Part shown: piece after piece, positions 38,376 through 49,980 of the stretch
Layout of the letters: each line of letters begins with the position of its first letter
How positions within the stretch are numbered: position 1 is the stretch's first letter
Assembly (NCBI GenBank): GCA_014706295.1
Contig: JACSVZ010000022.1
Coordinates: forward strand, 8,822,830 to 8,886,829
Origin: Lycocorax pyrrhopterus obiensis
Taxonomy: Eukaryota > Chordata > Aves > Passeriformes > Paradisaeidae
Length of the DNA: 64,000 nt
Direction of reading: 5' to 3'
The notes under the pieces: generated by a model
What the model saw: only the letters and a program-made list of their open reading frames with translations
What the model was told of the DNA's origin: nothing
Database searches by the model: none
Translations under genes and position numbers: made by a program

Positions 38376-41300
38376 GGCCCAGCTCTGTTGAAGTGTTAAG
38401 AAACAGCAGTTACTTCTCCAGTGGAAAATACCAGATACAGTGATCAGCTGCTGCAGTGGCCAGTTGGATGTGACTGAGTGTTTTCTCCATGCAGTAAATA
38501 CCAAGTGACATATTTCTTTTGAAACAGTATCTTCCGTGTGAATCTCTGACTGTCAAATCCTGTTCCTTGAAGTTGCTCAACTTCAGTTCTCCAGCAGAAA
38601 GCAACACCTTTCGCTAGGGCAGTGCTGTGGTGATTACGTGTAGTAGCGACTGTGTGTAAATGTGGAACTTGTGTGTTATTACTGATGTGAACAGTAAAAT
38701 ATCCCAACACGACACAAGACAAACATATTGGAAGTATCAAATGAGCAGCTGTTACAATGTGTTTAATCACCCAGTCATGCATCATAAAATTACACATTTT
38801 TGACGACTTCATTTTATAAAATGCAATATAAAAATAAATTTTGTCAAAATAAGATGTACACTTACTTAACCACCCAACACCTCTAGGCCCACATATAACA
38901 GAAGGCAAAATTAATATTTGAATAACACGATGATTAACTCATGCCAAAATGAGATTTAAAACGATAGTTCAGCCAGTTCCTGAAAATACCTCAGGGCTCA
39001 TAACACCCATTTGCAAGAGTATAAATTCAAGTACTTTTATGTACAGTTTGCAGCTACCTTTTGTGCCACCTAATGCCAATTCAGTTCAAGTATCCTTCCT
39101 TATTATGTGTTGGATTTGGCAGGGATGGCTTATGTACTGGGAAAGGCATATAACCTTGGAAAACGAAGTTATTTCAAGTGGGAAGAAGGAACAAAGTGGT
39201 TGTTGTGCTGTAAAAAAACCCAAACAACCCCCAAGCAAAAAACCAACCCCATCCTGTAAGCTTTTCCTAGCTATTCTCTTGCAGATAAGGAGATGCTCTA
39301 CTTGGCACAAATGTTTATTTTCCAAATGCTGACATGAGAAATTCTGGGAACAAACTGATTTCTTTGCTACTAAGTGCTAAAGCTCAAAGAACATTCTCAG
39401 CTCTGTAGCCAGGCACACATAAGCCAGAGCTGTGCTTTCTGTAAGACAGGCCAAGCACTGGTTAGAGACACAGCTCAGTGAAGCTGCAACTCCTGGCTGA
39501 GTTCTAAAGCCAAGAAACAGCAAATTAGGAATAACAGATGCCTGGTAAAGCCTGGCTTAATTCAGCATCCTGACATCCACTGCCCAGGAGCCAGCTTTAA
39601 GAAAAAGAAGTTCTGGAGGCACGAGACTGGCACTTTTTAGCATGGGCAACTGTGGTGATTTAACCCCAGGCAGCACCGTGGCTGCTCGCTCACACAGTGC
39701 CACACTGACTCCAGTGAAGAAAATTCTACCCCAGCCAAACCCAGCACAATCATATAGCCTCATTTATTATGTTTAAATCATATTCTTTATTCTTAGTGAG
39801 CAGAGGAAAGAAGAGGGTGAGGTGGATCTAGTCTGCCTACTATTTAAGGCATGCAAGAGAATATAAAAGCCTGAAAAAAGTGAGTTTTGTAGAGGTTCCT
39901 CAGCCATCTGCTGAACACCACTAGATTTATTTCTCTTTGAAGGACACTAAAGTGAATTTTGAATATCCAACCTCCCTCTCTAGTAGTTACGTAAGGGGAT
40001 GAAAGTAGCTGTTCCTACAGTTAATATACCCCCACTTCCAACCCTGCAGCACAATTAAGGAAAGACTATCAGGCCTTCATCTCTAGGTAAAATGTCCATT
40101 CTATTTTTTTTAGTTGTACATTGTGACTGGAATTAAGAGGCACTAAAACAACAGAAGCACCACTCTCTCTATTCTAGCAGTTCAGCAGTGTGGGCAGCCA
40201 CTTATCTGTCCAAGTCCTGGTGCTGTGTGCTACTGGCTTCTAGGTGGCAAAAAACTGAATTTCTGCAAAACACAGAGCATATTCTGGTCACAAAGGAGGA
40301 GCTGCCTAGCAGTACTCTTTTACCTTATTTTTAGTAGAGGAAAATGGTAGCTTGTTTCTTCCCTGCACTAAAGGTAATAGCTATCAAAGAGGAGTTACAA
40401 TTGACTTCTAAAGGTAAGAAAAATGAGATGCTTTCACTGAGGAAAATTAATCTCTTCCCACCTTTAATCTACAACTGTCCATTTGATGAATTTTCTGCTC
40501 CTACAGATTCTGAACTGCCACCCAGAAAAGAAAAAAGCTGCATGGTTTTACCCTTTTCAGAACCCAGTCTCTTTTTATAATGTCAGGGTGACAGGTATGG
40601 CATTTGCCACCCCTCAGTTCCAGGATGAGGTCTGCTGCCAGGTCAGGAAGTCGTTACAGTGGTAGAGGAGTCTCCTTTTGGCAGTGCAGTCATGCTGCAA
40701 GGGGACTGGGAGGAAGAAAGACATTCAAAACAGAGTTTGGCACTTTGAAAAATGAATGTCTGAGATCCTCAAGATAATTTAGTTTTATATTTACAAAAAG
40801 AAACGTAACTGGTGCCTATAATCACATTTGGCACTAAATCAAGATTTCATCCAGAGAAAGTGCTCTAGAGATAAGTTCCCAATTAGAAGGGATGTTCTTT
40901 TCCACCAAGTAGTGAATTATTTCATCTTGAAGTAACAGACTGTGCTTTCCTCGTCCTAGTGAGGTTTCCCATCTCCACACCATTATAGTGCAGAAAAATG
41001 TGTGCAAAGAGTGTGCTGAGAGTTAAGTTCTAATTCAAGACTATTAAACAAAATGAACTTGGGGAGTGAGAACAGCTTATTTAGACACAGGTATCTTACC
41101 CTGGTTTGACATCAGTGTTAGTTCTGTCTCTAGACAAAGACCTAGAAGCACAGGCATACAAGTTATGGGTAAATATCACAGAGATGATTCAAGTCTAACT
41201 TCATACAAGAACATGACAACCAAAGACAAAAGAGGTCAACAAAGTTAAAAACCAAGTTGTAACGTTTCACAAAAGAGCTGACAAGCACAGTGAACAAAAT

Positions 41301-42340
41301 GCTACAATATCAGGAAATTTAAAGATGTGCTTTTTAAAGCCTGTCTGCATTTGGTTTCACAGACTTAAAACTCAAATTCAGCCCGAAGTAACAAGCTAAA
41401 GCAGCACCTTGCTGTCTTACATGAAGTATTGCCTTCTATACATCACATGCCAACTGCTACAAAACCTCCTCACAAATCCTGGGTATGAGGTACTTACCCA
41501 ATTCCTTATCTCAACCAGAAAAGAACTGTCAATGTGGGAAGGTGGCTAACACAGCTTTCTTTTATTTGGTCCTAAACCTCATTATTTGAACCTGTTGTCC
41601 AATCAAAAGCTTTAGTAAATGATCTGAAAAACTTCCTGTTTTCTGAAAATGAAGATTGCACCTGCTGTATAAACCTTGGTATAGATGTTATGGTAGTTAA
41701 TCCATCAGTCACAGTTCTTCCAGCTGTGAGGAAGTTTAAGAGATGATCTCCATACAGGTATTCATGAGTAAATTTTGTTCTGTATTAATTTGAGACAAAT
41801 GTTCACTGAGATATTTCAGAAACACCAACTCACAATCTGAACCACGTGACAGAGGACAGGCCAAGTTAGACTTTTATGGTTTTAAGCAATCTTCACTACA
41901 GAATTATATTTTGCAGGGTTCAAAAGCCATTTTCTTGTCTTGGATTATGGGCATTTGCAGAAGGGGAAGGGACCAGATGATCACAAAGCTCGTAAATCAT
42001 CCTCACTTTTCACCTGTGTGGGGCGGGGACAAGAAACTGTCAAGCTTACCTATCTGCAATATTTTTTTCCCTTTATCATTAGAAAGAATAGGCCAGTTTG
42101 CATCATTCACACAGAAGTTGATGAGCCTCAAGTCTTCTACATAACTTGTGCTCTTTGCTTTTACCCTCCCCGAACTCTGCCCTGCCCCCATTGTGCCCTC
42201 TCCAGCTTCCTTTGGTTCTACAGTGTAAAGTGCCTCAGCAGTCTGTCCCTAAACTGCAGGTTTAGGAGTAAGGCAGAGTTCATAACATCACCTATCAGAG
42301 CAGATCTTAACTGTGCTGGAAAACCTCCCTCCAGTGGTTG
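38376..42340. other. Interval between convergent SERINC3 and TTPAL, includes TTPAL 3' UTR
   Basis: No protein gene is seen. The right part must contain the TTPAL 3' UTR, transcribed leftward. Minus-strand AATAAA signals occur at 41560-41565, 39786-39791, 39763-39768 and 39314-39319, and I cannot tell which is used. Human TTPAL has a long 3' UTR, so any is possible. Confidence 0.5.
39649..39760. repeat. Possible endogenous retrovirus LTR remnant
   Basis: The words 'gatttaaccccaggcagcac', 'gctgctcgctcacacagtgc' and 'ccagccaaacccagcacaat' resemble a passerine ERV LTR motif that I recall only approximately. No coding part or flanking duplication is visible. Confidence 0.3.
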
Positions 42341-42616
42341 TTAGTAACAGTAATAGAGCTGAGGTTTCATCCCTCGCAGGGAATCATCACACTGCTTTTC
42401 ATCAGCATCCCCACTCACTAGCAGGTCGTGGGGAGAGCTGTCACACTGGAGCACCAGCTCTGAGAAATCATGCAGGAAGTCCTCTTCAGAGGCCAGCAGC
42501 AGCTCGTTCCAGGCAGAGATGTCCAGCTTGCCTGCAGTACCACCGTACTCTTCAGGAAGGATCACTGGAGGAATGTTTTGGTGAAGGGAATTCAGATCAC
42601 AGCCATGAAGAAAAAA
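42341..42616 (-). CDS. TTPAL: TTPAL last coding exon
   Basis: Residues 249-339 and stop. Acceptor ttcttcttcag. Begins FFLHGCDLNSLHQNIPPVIL, then EEYGGTAGKLD, and ends LYYCY. Confidence 0.95.
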   Translation of the reverse strand, partial: FFLHGCDLNSLHQNIPPVILPEEYGGTAGKLDISAWNELLLASEEDFLHDFSELVLQCDSSPHDLLVSGDADEKQCDDSLRGMKPQLYYCY

Positions 42617-45600
42617 CTGAAGAAGAAAGCAAAAGAGCTTTAAAAGTGCACATCAAACACTTTACAGCAAATTGCTGCAAAAGTCAGCCTACAAAGCTAA
42701 AGAACAATTTTAGGAGTGATGTGTTTATGGACAAGTGGCAGCACAGAACAGTGGGCAGGTGCAGTCAGACACAACAGTGAGAGAAGCCTTGAGACAATCC
42801 ACACCTAGTGCAGACTAAATCCCAGCAAGAGAGACTTGACATGTGCCTGGGCTGAGGTTCCAAATTCAGTTCATCCCCAAGATCACTCACGGGGTTGAAA
42901 GTACTTATCCTTGTGAGAAAAAAAAATCATCCCTGGCAACCACAGTCCTGTGGAGAGGTGTGCCACACAGGACCCTTGCATAAGGGACAAGAGCAAGGAA
43001 GGGGCAATACAGTTTTCCTTTGACAGCACCTCATAAACAAAGTGCTACTGGCCCAAATGTCCTGGATAATGTCCTGGATACAGAGCACATGTACTAAAGT
43101 TCCATATTAATATTATGACAATATTGAATTCCTCAAAGCTTCTGTCTCACTGAGAATTTTCCCAATATGCATATTTTTAAAAATTAAAGCAGAAAGTAAA
43201 ATGGCACCAACATTTTTCTAGCTGTCAAGTATTATAATTTTTCTTTTTTTTTTTTTAACTTAATAGTGGCCAAGCAAGGAACTTATAAACATTAATATTA
43301 AAATCACACAAATCCTTACCCTGTTTGCGATCTTTTCTTTCAGAAAAGGCTTGATGATTGCAAAAATGCCTTTGAATATACGAGGCTCATTTATTATGTT
43401 AACAGCCTTTATTCGAATGGGGAATCCATCCTGAAGGGTAAAGAAGATTTTTAAAATGCAGTTTAAAAAACATTTGCCATCTTTCCCTTTTTAATATTTC
43501 CTGAGACTGACTGCCAGCACAACCCACTGGCTCCCCAACTTTAATCTGAGGTACCAATATAAATCAATACAACAACAGAAATTCAACTTGTTATAGAGAG
43601 CAGTCCTAGGATGACATCTGAGCATAAAAACAAAGTCAAGGGACAAGAAAACCCTCCATCAAAAAATACACTGCTGTCAGTAGATGCTATTTCTAATATT
43701 GATGTTTATCTCCCTTGACAGAAACACTTAGACAATCCCTGTCCTTTGGGTATTCCCAGCTCTGATAAGGATGCAGTAACAAAGTGATGTCTGCAGCTCC
43801 TGAGGAGTGCACCCCACTCAGTGCCAGAGCAGGCTGCTTCTAACAGTGTGTCCAGCAACAAGATTTGGTGCCCAAGATATTCTAAAATGTGATTTTATGT
43901 GAAGAAGGAATCTAATATTGCTAGGACACACTGTTTCCCATACAGGACAGTTTAAAACAACAGCTAATTATGGGATTTCTGCTGCAGAAATTTATTTGCA
44001 GAAATATTTTTCAAAGGCAAAAGCTCATGATCAACAATTAAGGACTCAGTGAAGTTTCTTTCCTCTATAACCAGCTCTACATACACAAATCAGTCAGTGC
44101 TTGGAGTGAAAAGCAGACAAAAGGGACTACTGGAGTATTTTTCTCCATAGGAATGTCAGTGAATTAGCTCATCTTTACAGGAGCTGCAGCTCAGCAAGGC
44201 TGATGCAACACATTTATACCCCACCATACCTTTACGTCCTTCCCCAAGTCCAGCTATTGTTTTGTGAATATCTTCCAGTAGGAACAGCAGGACACCCATG
44301 GCATTATTTGTACAAATTAAACACGGGCTTACAGTTAAATGACACATTTAGATCATAATGTAAAAGAGTGAGTTCTTACAAAGGCATTCCTTAACTCACC
44401 AGTCTCATTTCCATACACTCCCCTGATTCACCCTATCCTCCCTGATCCCCCCATGGATACAATAAAGGACGTAACCAGCTCAGGCCAGAACAAAAGTAAG
44501 GATGGAATGAACCCATTCAAGAGTTTTCTCATCTCATTCCTCCAGACTGTGCCAACATCAAGTGAAATCATCAAACCTTCCTGCCACTTTGGCCAGGCTA
44601 CTCCTCGGTCCTTTCCCCTTCCCATTTTGTCCAGCTTCACTGTGTTTACACCCTTGCTCTAACTTGCTCTCCACCACTGTCCTTCCACACATCCAGGCAG
44701 AGATGCTTTTCATTACTGTCTCTTTTGCTGCCTCAGTGCTAAAGAAGCCTCTGCCTTCAGGGCATGGATGGAAATGCTCCACAAATCACACCCATTCAAA
44801 AGTCCTCTTAACATTTTTGCAGCAGCACTTGAGCTGGAACCTGCACTTGCCCCATGGTTGGCTCCATCTCAGCTGACAGGAACCATTTAAATACCAGGCC
44901 ATTTCCTTGCTGTCTCCTCTCTAACTGTAATTCTCTGCTGTCTTTCTTCCTTCCCACTACCTAGCAGAATTGCTTTTGTCTGTTCCAACTCAAAGTTTGC
45001 ATTTCTAATGCAAATTAAGTTTTAGGGATGCAAAAGTCAAAAAAAGGGGCAAGTGAGGTAAGCTGGCTGTAAGGATGTGAGAAACTGGCTGGGCAGAGAC
45101 ATGGTTAACTCTGCTAGCGAAAGCCAAGATGATGAAGTTTGTGGTGACATAGTCAAGAACTCTACACACAGAAGCAATCATTTACAATGCACAAGCGTAT
45201 TTTCCCACCAGTTCAGGTCTTACCTGAAGAATTCCAATCACTTTTTTGGCTACAAAAGGACCAAAATGAGACGCCTTAGATAAGCTGACTCCTTTGTAGT
45301 CTGCCAGGATTACAATTCCATTCACCTGGGTCTCTTCGGACTGAATGAGTTTTTCTAAGGTTAAGTATATGGCACGAATGTTCTCAGTAATCGGATAATT
45401 ACTGGGTGTCCATCTGTCTGAGGTTACAAGACAGGGATGGTAAGTCGGCGAGTGAAGATAAGCTAACAATACACATTCCAAAAAACTGATTTTCTGTTTT
45501 CCTGGACTCAAAAGTTAGTCTTTATAGCCACAGTTCTAGTTCAGAGCAGCCTTTCTTAAGCAAGAGGTAAACAGCAACTCATGTTTACTTCAGTGAGCAA

Positions 45601-46569
45601 AGGCAATGGTTTTAAGAACCCCGTTCTCCAGCCAGCACAGCTCATTAAAAGCAGTTTCAGCTCAGAAAGAAGGCAGGTAAATGGAAAAGAGGAGAATGAA
45701 TGAAAACAAATTTACAGCAAGCCTGGCAGCACCAAAAGCACATGAAAGACTCTGATTATTTACACAGGAGTCAGAGCTATAGGCTCCTCTCTCTGCTTAC
45801 TGTGAAAACAAATTACGAGCTTCTACGGGTAGGCCAGCAGCCCTGTTTCAATTTGAGTTACTGCATATTAATTTTTGTTGAATTGCCTAATATCTCATCG
45901 ACCTCACTGCATTTTTATTTTGCCATGACTGCAGTTATTGCTGACAGAGGAAAAGGAACTGGAATAATGCTGGCTAAGGACCAGCGTGTCCCTTCCCAAG
46001 ATAGCTTTTCAAATTTGACAGAGCCCACACACTCTGTGCAAGTCACCACTGTTCACAGGAGAGCAGGGAGCAGGCTTTTGGCCCAGGCACACCTCGAGGA
46101 CGGGGAACAGAGACACTCAGGACTGAGTACCTGGGCGGATGCAGACGACGTGGCGTCCCTGCGGGTCCCTGTGAGGCAGCACAGTGACAAAGCCTGACTC
46201 CAGGACAGGCTTTATTGCAGACGGCTTCAGGTTACTGAACACCTCTGGCCAGGTCCTCCTGCAGGTGTGGTAGTTCACCAGGAGCTGAAGCGCTCGATCG
46301 TAATCAAACTTCCTGGCTCGGAGGAACCTTAGCAAAAAAGCATCGTCCAGGCACGTACCCAGGGAAGGATAGTCCTTGCACACCATATCTCGGAGTGCCT
46401 GCACATCACGGAGCCTCCATTCAGGCTTCTCCTGCAGCTCCTCCCGGGCTTTGGTAACGAGATCAGGAGACAGGGTACAAACATACTTTGGCCGGTCTGG
46501 CAGGAGCTCATTGTCCGATGGAGACCCCGCTGACGGACTTGTCCTGGTGCAGTCACTGTCTCCTGACAT
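42341..46569 (-). CDS. TTPAL: Alpha-tocopherol transfer protein-like (TTPAL), complete, 4 coding exons
   Basis: Cytosolic CRAL-TRIO (Sec14-like) lipid-binding protein related to the alpha-tocopherol transfer protein TTPA; its own ligand is not well defined. CDS on the minus strand: 46569-46131, 45417-45224, 43430-43320, 42616-42341; 1020 nt, 339 aa against about 342 in human. All junctions are GT-AG and in frame. The N-terminal CRAL-TRIO helical part contains LVTKAREELQEKPEWRLRDV and DDAFLLRFLRARKFDYDRAL (about residues 40-110). The lipid-binding domain runs about 115-275 with DRWTPSNYPITENIRAIYLT, VNGIVILADYKGVSLSKASH, INEPRIFKGIFAIIKPFLKE and LPEEYGGT. The variable acidic C-tail ends in QCDDSLRGMKPQLYYCY. 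The start was chosen at MSGDSDC because the upstream in-frame ATG lies before the splice acceptor. It converges on SERINC3. Confidence 0.96.
43320..43430 (-). CDS. TTPAL: TTPAL third coding exon
   Basis: Exactly 37 codons (residues 212-248) in phase 0 at both ends. Acceptor acccttcag, donor GTAAGG. Encodes DGFPIRIKAVNIINEPRIFK and the KPFLKEKIANR word. Confidence 0.95.
45224..45417 (-). CDS. TTPAL: TTPAL second coding exon
   Basis: Residues 147-211. Acceptor taacctcag, donor GTAAGA. Encodes the heart of the CRAL-TRIO pocket, from DRWTPSNYP to KKVIGILQ. Confidence 0.96.
46131..46569 (-). CDS. TTPAL: TTPAL first coding exon
   Basis: Residues 1-146, donor GTACTC. The exon itself extends to 46582 after acceptor tttttgacag, leaving 13 nt of 5' UTR before ATG. 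The start context (gcattATGT) is not a strong Kozak match, but MSGDSDCTRTSPS aligns with the known family N-terminus. Confidence 0.95.
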
Positions 46570-47740
46570 AATGCAGAGGAATCTGTCAAAAAACAAGTGC
46601 TGCATGTGACAAACAAACCCAGAGGCTTACAACCACATTGATTATTTACATATTTATTATGTTCTGTATCCCTCTGTTTCCTAGCTAAAGACGCTGCCTT
46701 TCCAAGAACCAGCGCTACAGTCACACACCGTTCATTTTAATTCTCCTACGAGGATTAGGAAGTGCAAGTTACTCTAATCTCTTTATCCTACCTAGCAGGT
46801 AGAAAGCTGCCTTGGATGAAACCTAACCAAATAACATACAGAATTACACAGCTTCATTGCAAAACACAGAATTTAATTTGCTTTAACGGTTATTTCCTAT
46901 GTCCAGCTGGAAACTAAAGCAAAGCAAACATCCCAGTTTGGCAGGATTCTCACATTTGGTCGAATTACACCCTCTTCTGAGAGGTTCCCCCCTCTAAGCC
47001 CAGACAGCCAGAAGTTCTCCTTAACTTCTCTGCAAACACATGCACTTCCCAGCACCTCCGCCCAGGTGAATGTTTTGAGCAATTTAGGAGCAGCACTCAG
47101 GAATACAAGAAATGGCTGCAGTGCACAGACTGGATGAGCAAGTAAGAAAATTGCAGACTCTTCTGCCAGCACTGCATGGGTATTGAAGCTGGCGTAATCT
47201 AGTTTTAACTTCTCAGTGTGATGCCAACATGTCTGACCTGGGAGTTGAAATTCCAAATCCAGTCACAGGTGGATAGAGATGAGTGAAAAATTAGAAAATG
47301 ACATAATTCCTGTAGCTGGACCTGGGGCTGGCAGGGGAACATGGCTTTATTTTGCTGAGCTGTTCACATTCAAAGTCACTCACAGCACACCACACCGCTC
47401 CTGGCTGTCACACAGGGACACTTGTCACCCACACCCGCCTTCCTCCTGCACCGACGGACCTCTCAACGCCTCGCTCCCACCTCACCCTCCCCAGGCTGCT
47501 CGGGACGGCCCCCGGGATCGCTCACAGGAACGCGTTTCACCCGGTTACAGCCTGGGCTGGGCAGCACCCAACCCCCGAGCGCCTGAGGCCAGAGCCCGCG
47601 CAGCCCCCCAGCCCCGACCCCCTCAGCCCTGGGCCCGCAGCCCGCCCGTACCGGAGCTCCCGCGGAGCAGCCGCGTCCCGGCCCCGCCGCCCCGGAACGG
47701 CCCCGGCCGTCGGAAGTGACGGGCCCGCCGCGCCTGCGCC
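46570..47740 (-). other. TTPAL 5' UTR intron and probable non-coding first exon
   Basis: 46570-46582 is 5' UTR in the coding exon. The rest up to about 47650 is intron. A GTACGG donor (minus strand, 47648-47651) inside the CpG island would end a non-coding first exon at 47652. The exact first exon and start site are inferred. Confidence 0.45.
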
Positions 47741-47940
47741 ATGGCCCCGGGGCGGCTCCGGGGCGGGGCCGCGGCCCTCAGGAGAGCCCCGAGCCCCGGC
47801 GGGCTCCGCGCCGCTGCGGGTCGGCCTCGGAGCCGCAACCCGGGGTTCCTGCACCTCTGGCAGCTGCCCCGTGCAGCGGCACGGAGCCCCGGGGCCGCTT
47901 CCCGAGGGACAGCTGTGCTTCAGTTACCCCCATGCTCTGT
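47480..47940 (-). promoter_or_regulatory. TTPAL CpG-island promoter
   Basis: Dense CpG and GC-rich sequence about 1 kb upstream of the TTPAL start codon, without a TATA box in the dense part. It reads open in several frames on both strands because stop codons are scarce in GC-rich DNA; those frames are not treated as genes. The start of transcription is probably near 47700-47760. Confidence 0.7.
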
Positions 47941-47989
47941 GACAACGGCAGGCCGCTGCCTCCAGCCGTGAGCCACGGGGGCAGAGTTT

Positions 47990-48562
47990 TATATATATAC
48001 ATATACGTATATATACACATCTATACATATATATACACACGCATATGTATATGCACATCTATACATATATATACACACGCATATATACATATATATACAC
48101 ATCTATACATATATATACACACGCATATATACATATATACACATCTATACATATATATACACGCATATATATATATACCCATCTATACATATATATACAC
48201 ACATATATATATATACACATCCATATATACACACACATATATACATATATATATACACATCTATACATATATACACACGCATATATATACATGCATATAT
48301 ACATATATATACACGCATCTATACATATATACACACGCATATATATATACACATATATACATATATATACATCTATACATGTATATACACACGCATATAT
48401 ATATATACACATCTATACATATATATACACACGCATATATATACACGCATATATACATATATATATACATCTATACATATATGTACATAGCATATATATA
48501 CACACATATATACATATATACACATATAACACACATATACATATATACACATATATATAGAT
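47990..48562. repeat. Tandem array of TATACA/CATATA units with ~40-bp higher order
   Basis: Almost pure alternating purine-pyrimidine sequence built from ATATAC, ACACGC and CATCTATACAT words. The marker ATCTATACAT recurs about ten times at spacings of mostly 38-44 bp, near 48018, 48056, 48100, 48142 and 48180, then 48258 and further. It gives long meaningless frames rich in Tyr, Ile, His and Thr on both strands. It lies about 250 bp upstream of the likely TTPAL start. Confidence 0.95.
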
Positions 48563-48960
48563 AAATAGTAAATACATATAATTTATAAAATACACTTTGT
48601 AAATGCATTTCACATTTATAAAATGCATTTTTTACGTATGGAATATGAAATATATTTTTATTGTGGATGTATTATATGTGTGAGTATGTATATATGCATA
48701 TGTATATAGGTATGTATATATATACATTTATATGTATGTACACATGTATGTGTGTATGTTATGTGTGTGTATATAATACATAATATTGTTATATAATGCA
48801 TGTAGTTATATGGCATACAGCGATGTATTTACCTATATAATCTATAGATTAGATACTATTTATATACAATATATAATCACATTTTATACAAAAATGCATT
48901 TAATATATATATAAAATATATTAAAACCTATATATCATACATATTTTATATATAAAATAT
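48563..48960. repeat. Degenerate AT-rich continuation of the array
   Basis: TATATG, TATAAA and GTATGT words without the regular higher-order unit. It may be a decayed part of the same array. It ends abruptly at a GC-rich sequence at 48961. Confidence 0.75.
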
Positions 48961-49200
48961 GGCCTTCGTCCCCCCGTTGTGGCCAAGCCGGTCCCTGAGG
49001 GACAGCGGCGACCCGAGGAGAGGAGAAAGGCAGCCGAGAACGGGGCCACAGCCCCATCTGCGGGCCCGGGAGCCTCTCCCTGCCAGCCGCAGCTGAGGTG
49101 GGATCCCTGACCAGAGCCAGGGCAGCCGCACAGCAGCGCCCGGGCAAGCACAGCGGGATGGAAGCGGGGCCAGGGAAATGTCCCGGCTGTGTCCTGGGTT
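48961..49200. promoter_or_regulatory. GC-rich, CpG-containing block beyond the AT array
   Basis: 240 bp with many CpGs (for example 'cagcggcgacccgaggagag'), set off sharply from the AT array on its left. It could be the far half of the TTPAL CpG island separated by array growth, or an independent element. No exon was identified. Confidence 0.4.
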
Positions 49201-49583
49201 TAAACGACAACAGAAGGACTAAATGTTAGTAAAGGGAGATTTTTGGGGTAGTTCGGCTTTGGTTTGGTTTTTGACAGGACAGGAAGCCGTGTTATCCCAC
49301 AGGAGGTCAGGTGGTGGTGCCTGACCTCTCTGCGTGAAATTTGTAATAAAAAAGACGGTCACTCCCAGGTTTGCTGCATTAGAAGGGGGTTCACCGGGGA
49401 GTGCTGGGGAGGGGGAAATGCCACACTTAACCCCACAGATCAAGGGACGCAGAGTTAGACTGCAAACGCCTCCGCATCCTGCAAGGGAGCGTCCCTAGGG
49501 CGCGGTGGTTTCTGCTCTTCTCTCTCGGCTGTAACCCGTGTTTTCAGCCAGGAGAGGGAGTCAAAGATAGCTGGACAAAGAGT

Positions 49584-49634
49584 GGGAATCCCAGGAACCT
49601 GCAGCGGGAATCCCAGGAACCTGCACTGGGAATC
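49584..49634. repeat. 22-bp tandem repeat, about 2.3 copies
   Basis: GGGAATCCCAGGAACCTGCA plus two bases is repeated at 49584-49605 and 49606-49627, with a partial third unit following. Confidence 0.9.
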
Positions 49635-49952
49635 AAGGCCCTTCTGCAGCATACAGGATTCAGCTCTGATTTATTTGTCTGCCAAGGGGTCACCCTTCCA
49701 AAGGAGAAAATTTTTCAGTGACACTGTATCTGGCAAGAGATATGCCAATATGGAAACAAATGGAGCGTGTCGCAGGTGTTCACCTGCAGAGAGGTGTTCT
49801 AGGGAAGGGGAATACTTTCATTCCAGCTTGTGCTCATGGTCACGTCCAGACCTGGCAAACTGGTGCCTGAAGCGGGGTCCAGTTTGGATCTGAGTGAATT
49901 GGACATGTTTGTGATGTTGCTCCATGCCCTTTCTAGTGGATTGTGGGATAAA

Positions 49953-49980
49953 TGAGGTTGGAAGGGACCTCAGGAGATTT
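49953..49980 (-). repeat. Short possible CR1 remnant
   Basis: 'gaggttggaagggacctcag' resembles the antisense CR1 3' tip. It is too short to be certain. Confidence 0.4.

Noticed and set aside
45700..46197. 165-codon plus-strand open frame
   Set aside because: Lies antisense to TTPAL intron and first coding exon; a shadow frame without its own homology.
47716..48564. 282-codon plus-strand open frame rich in Tyr/Ile/His/Thr
   Set aside because: Its second half is the translation of the TATACA array and its first half is GC-island sequence; no homology or exon logic.
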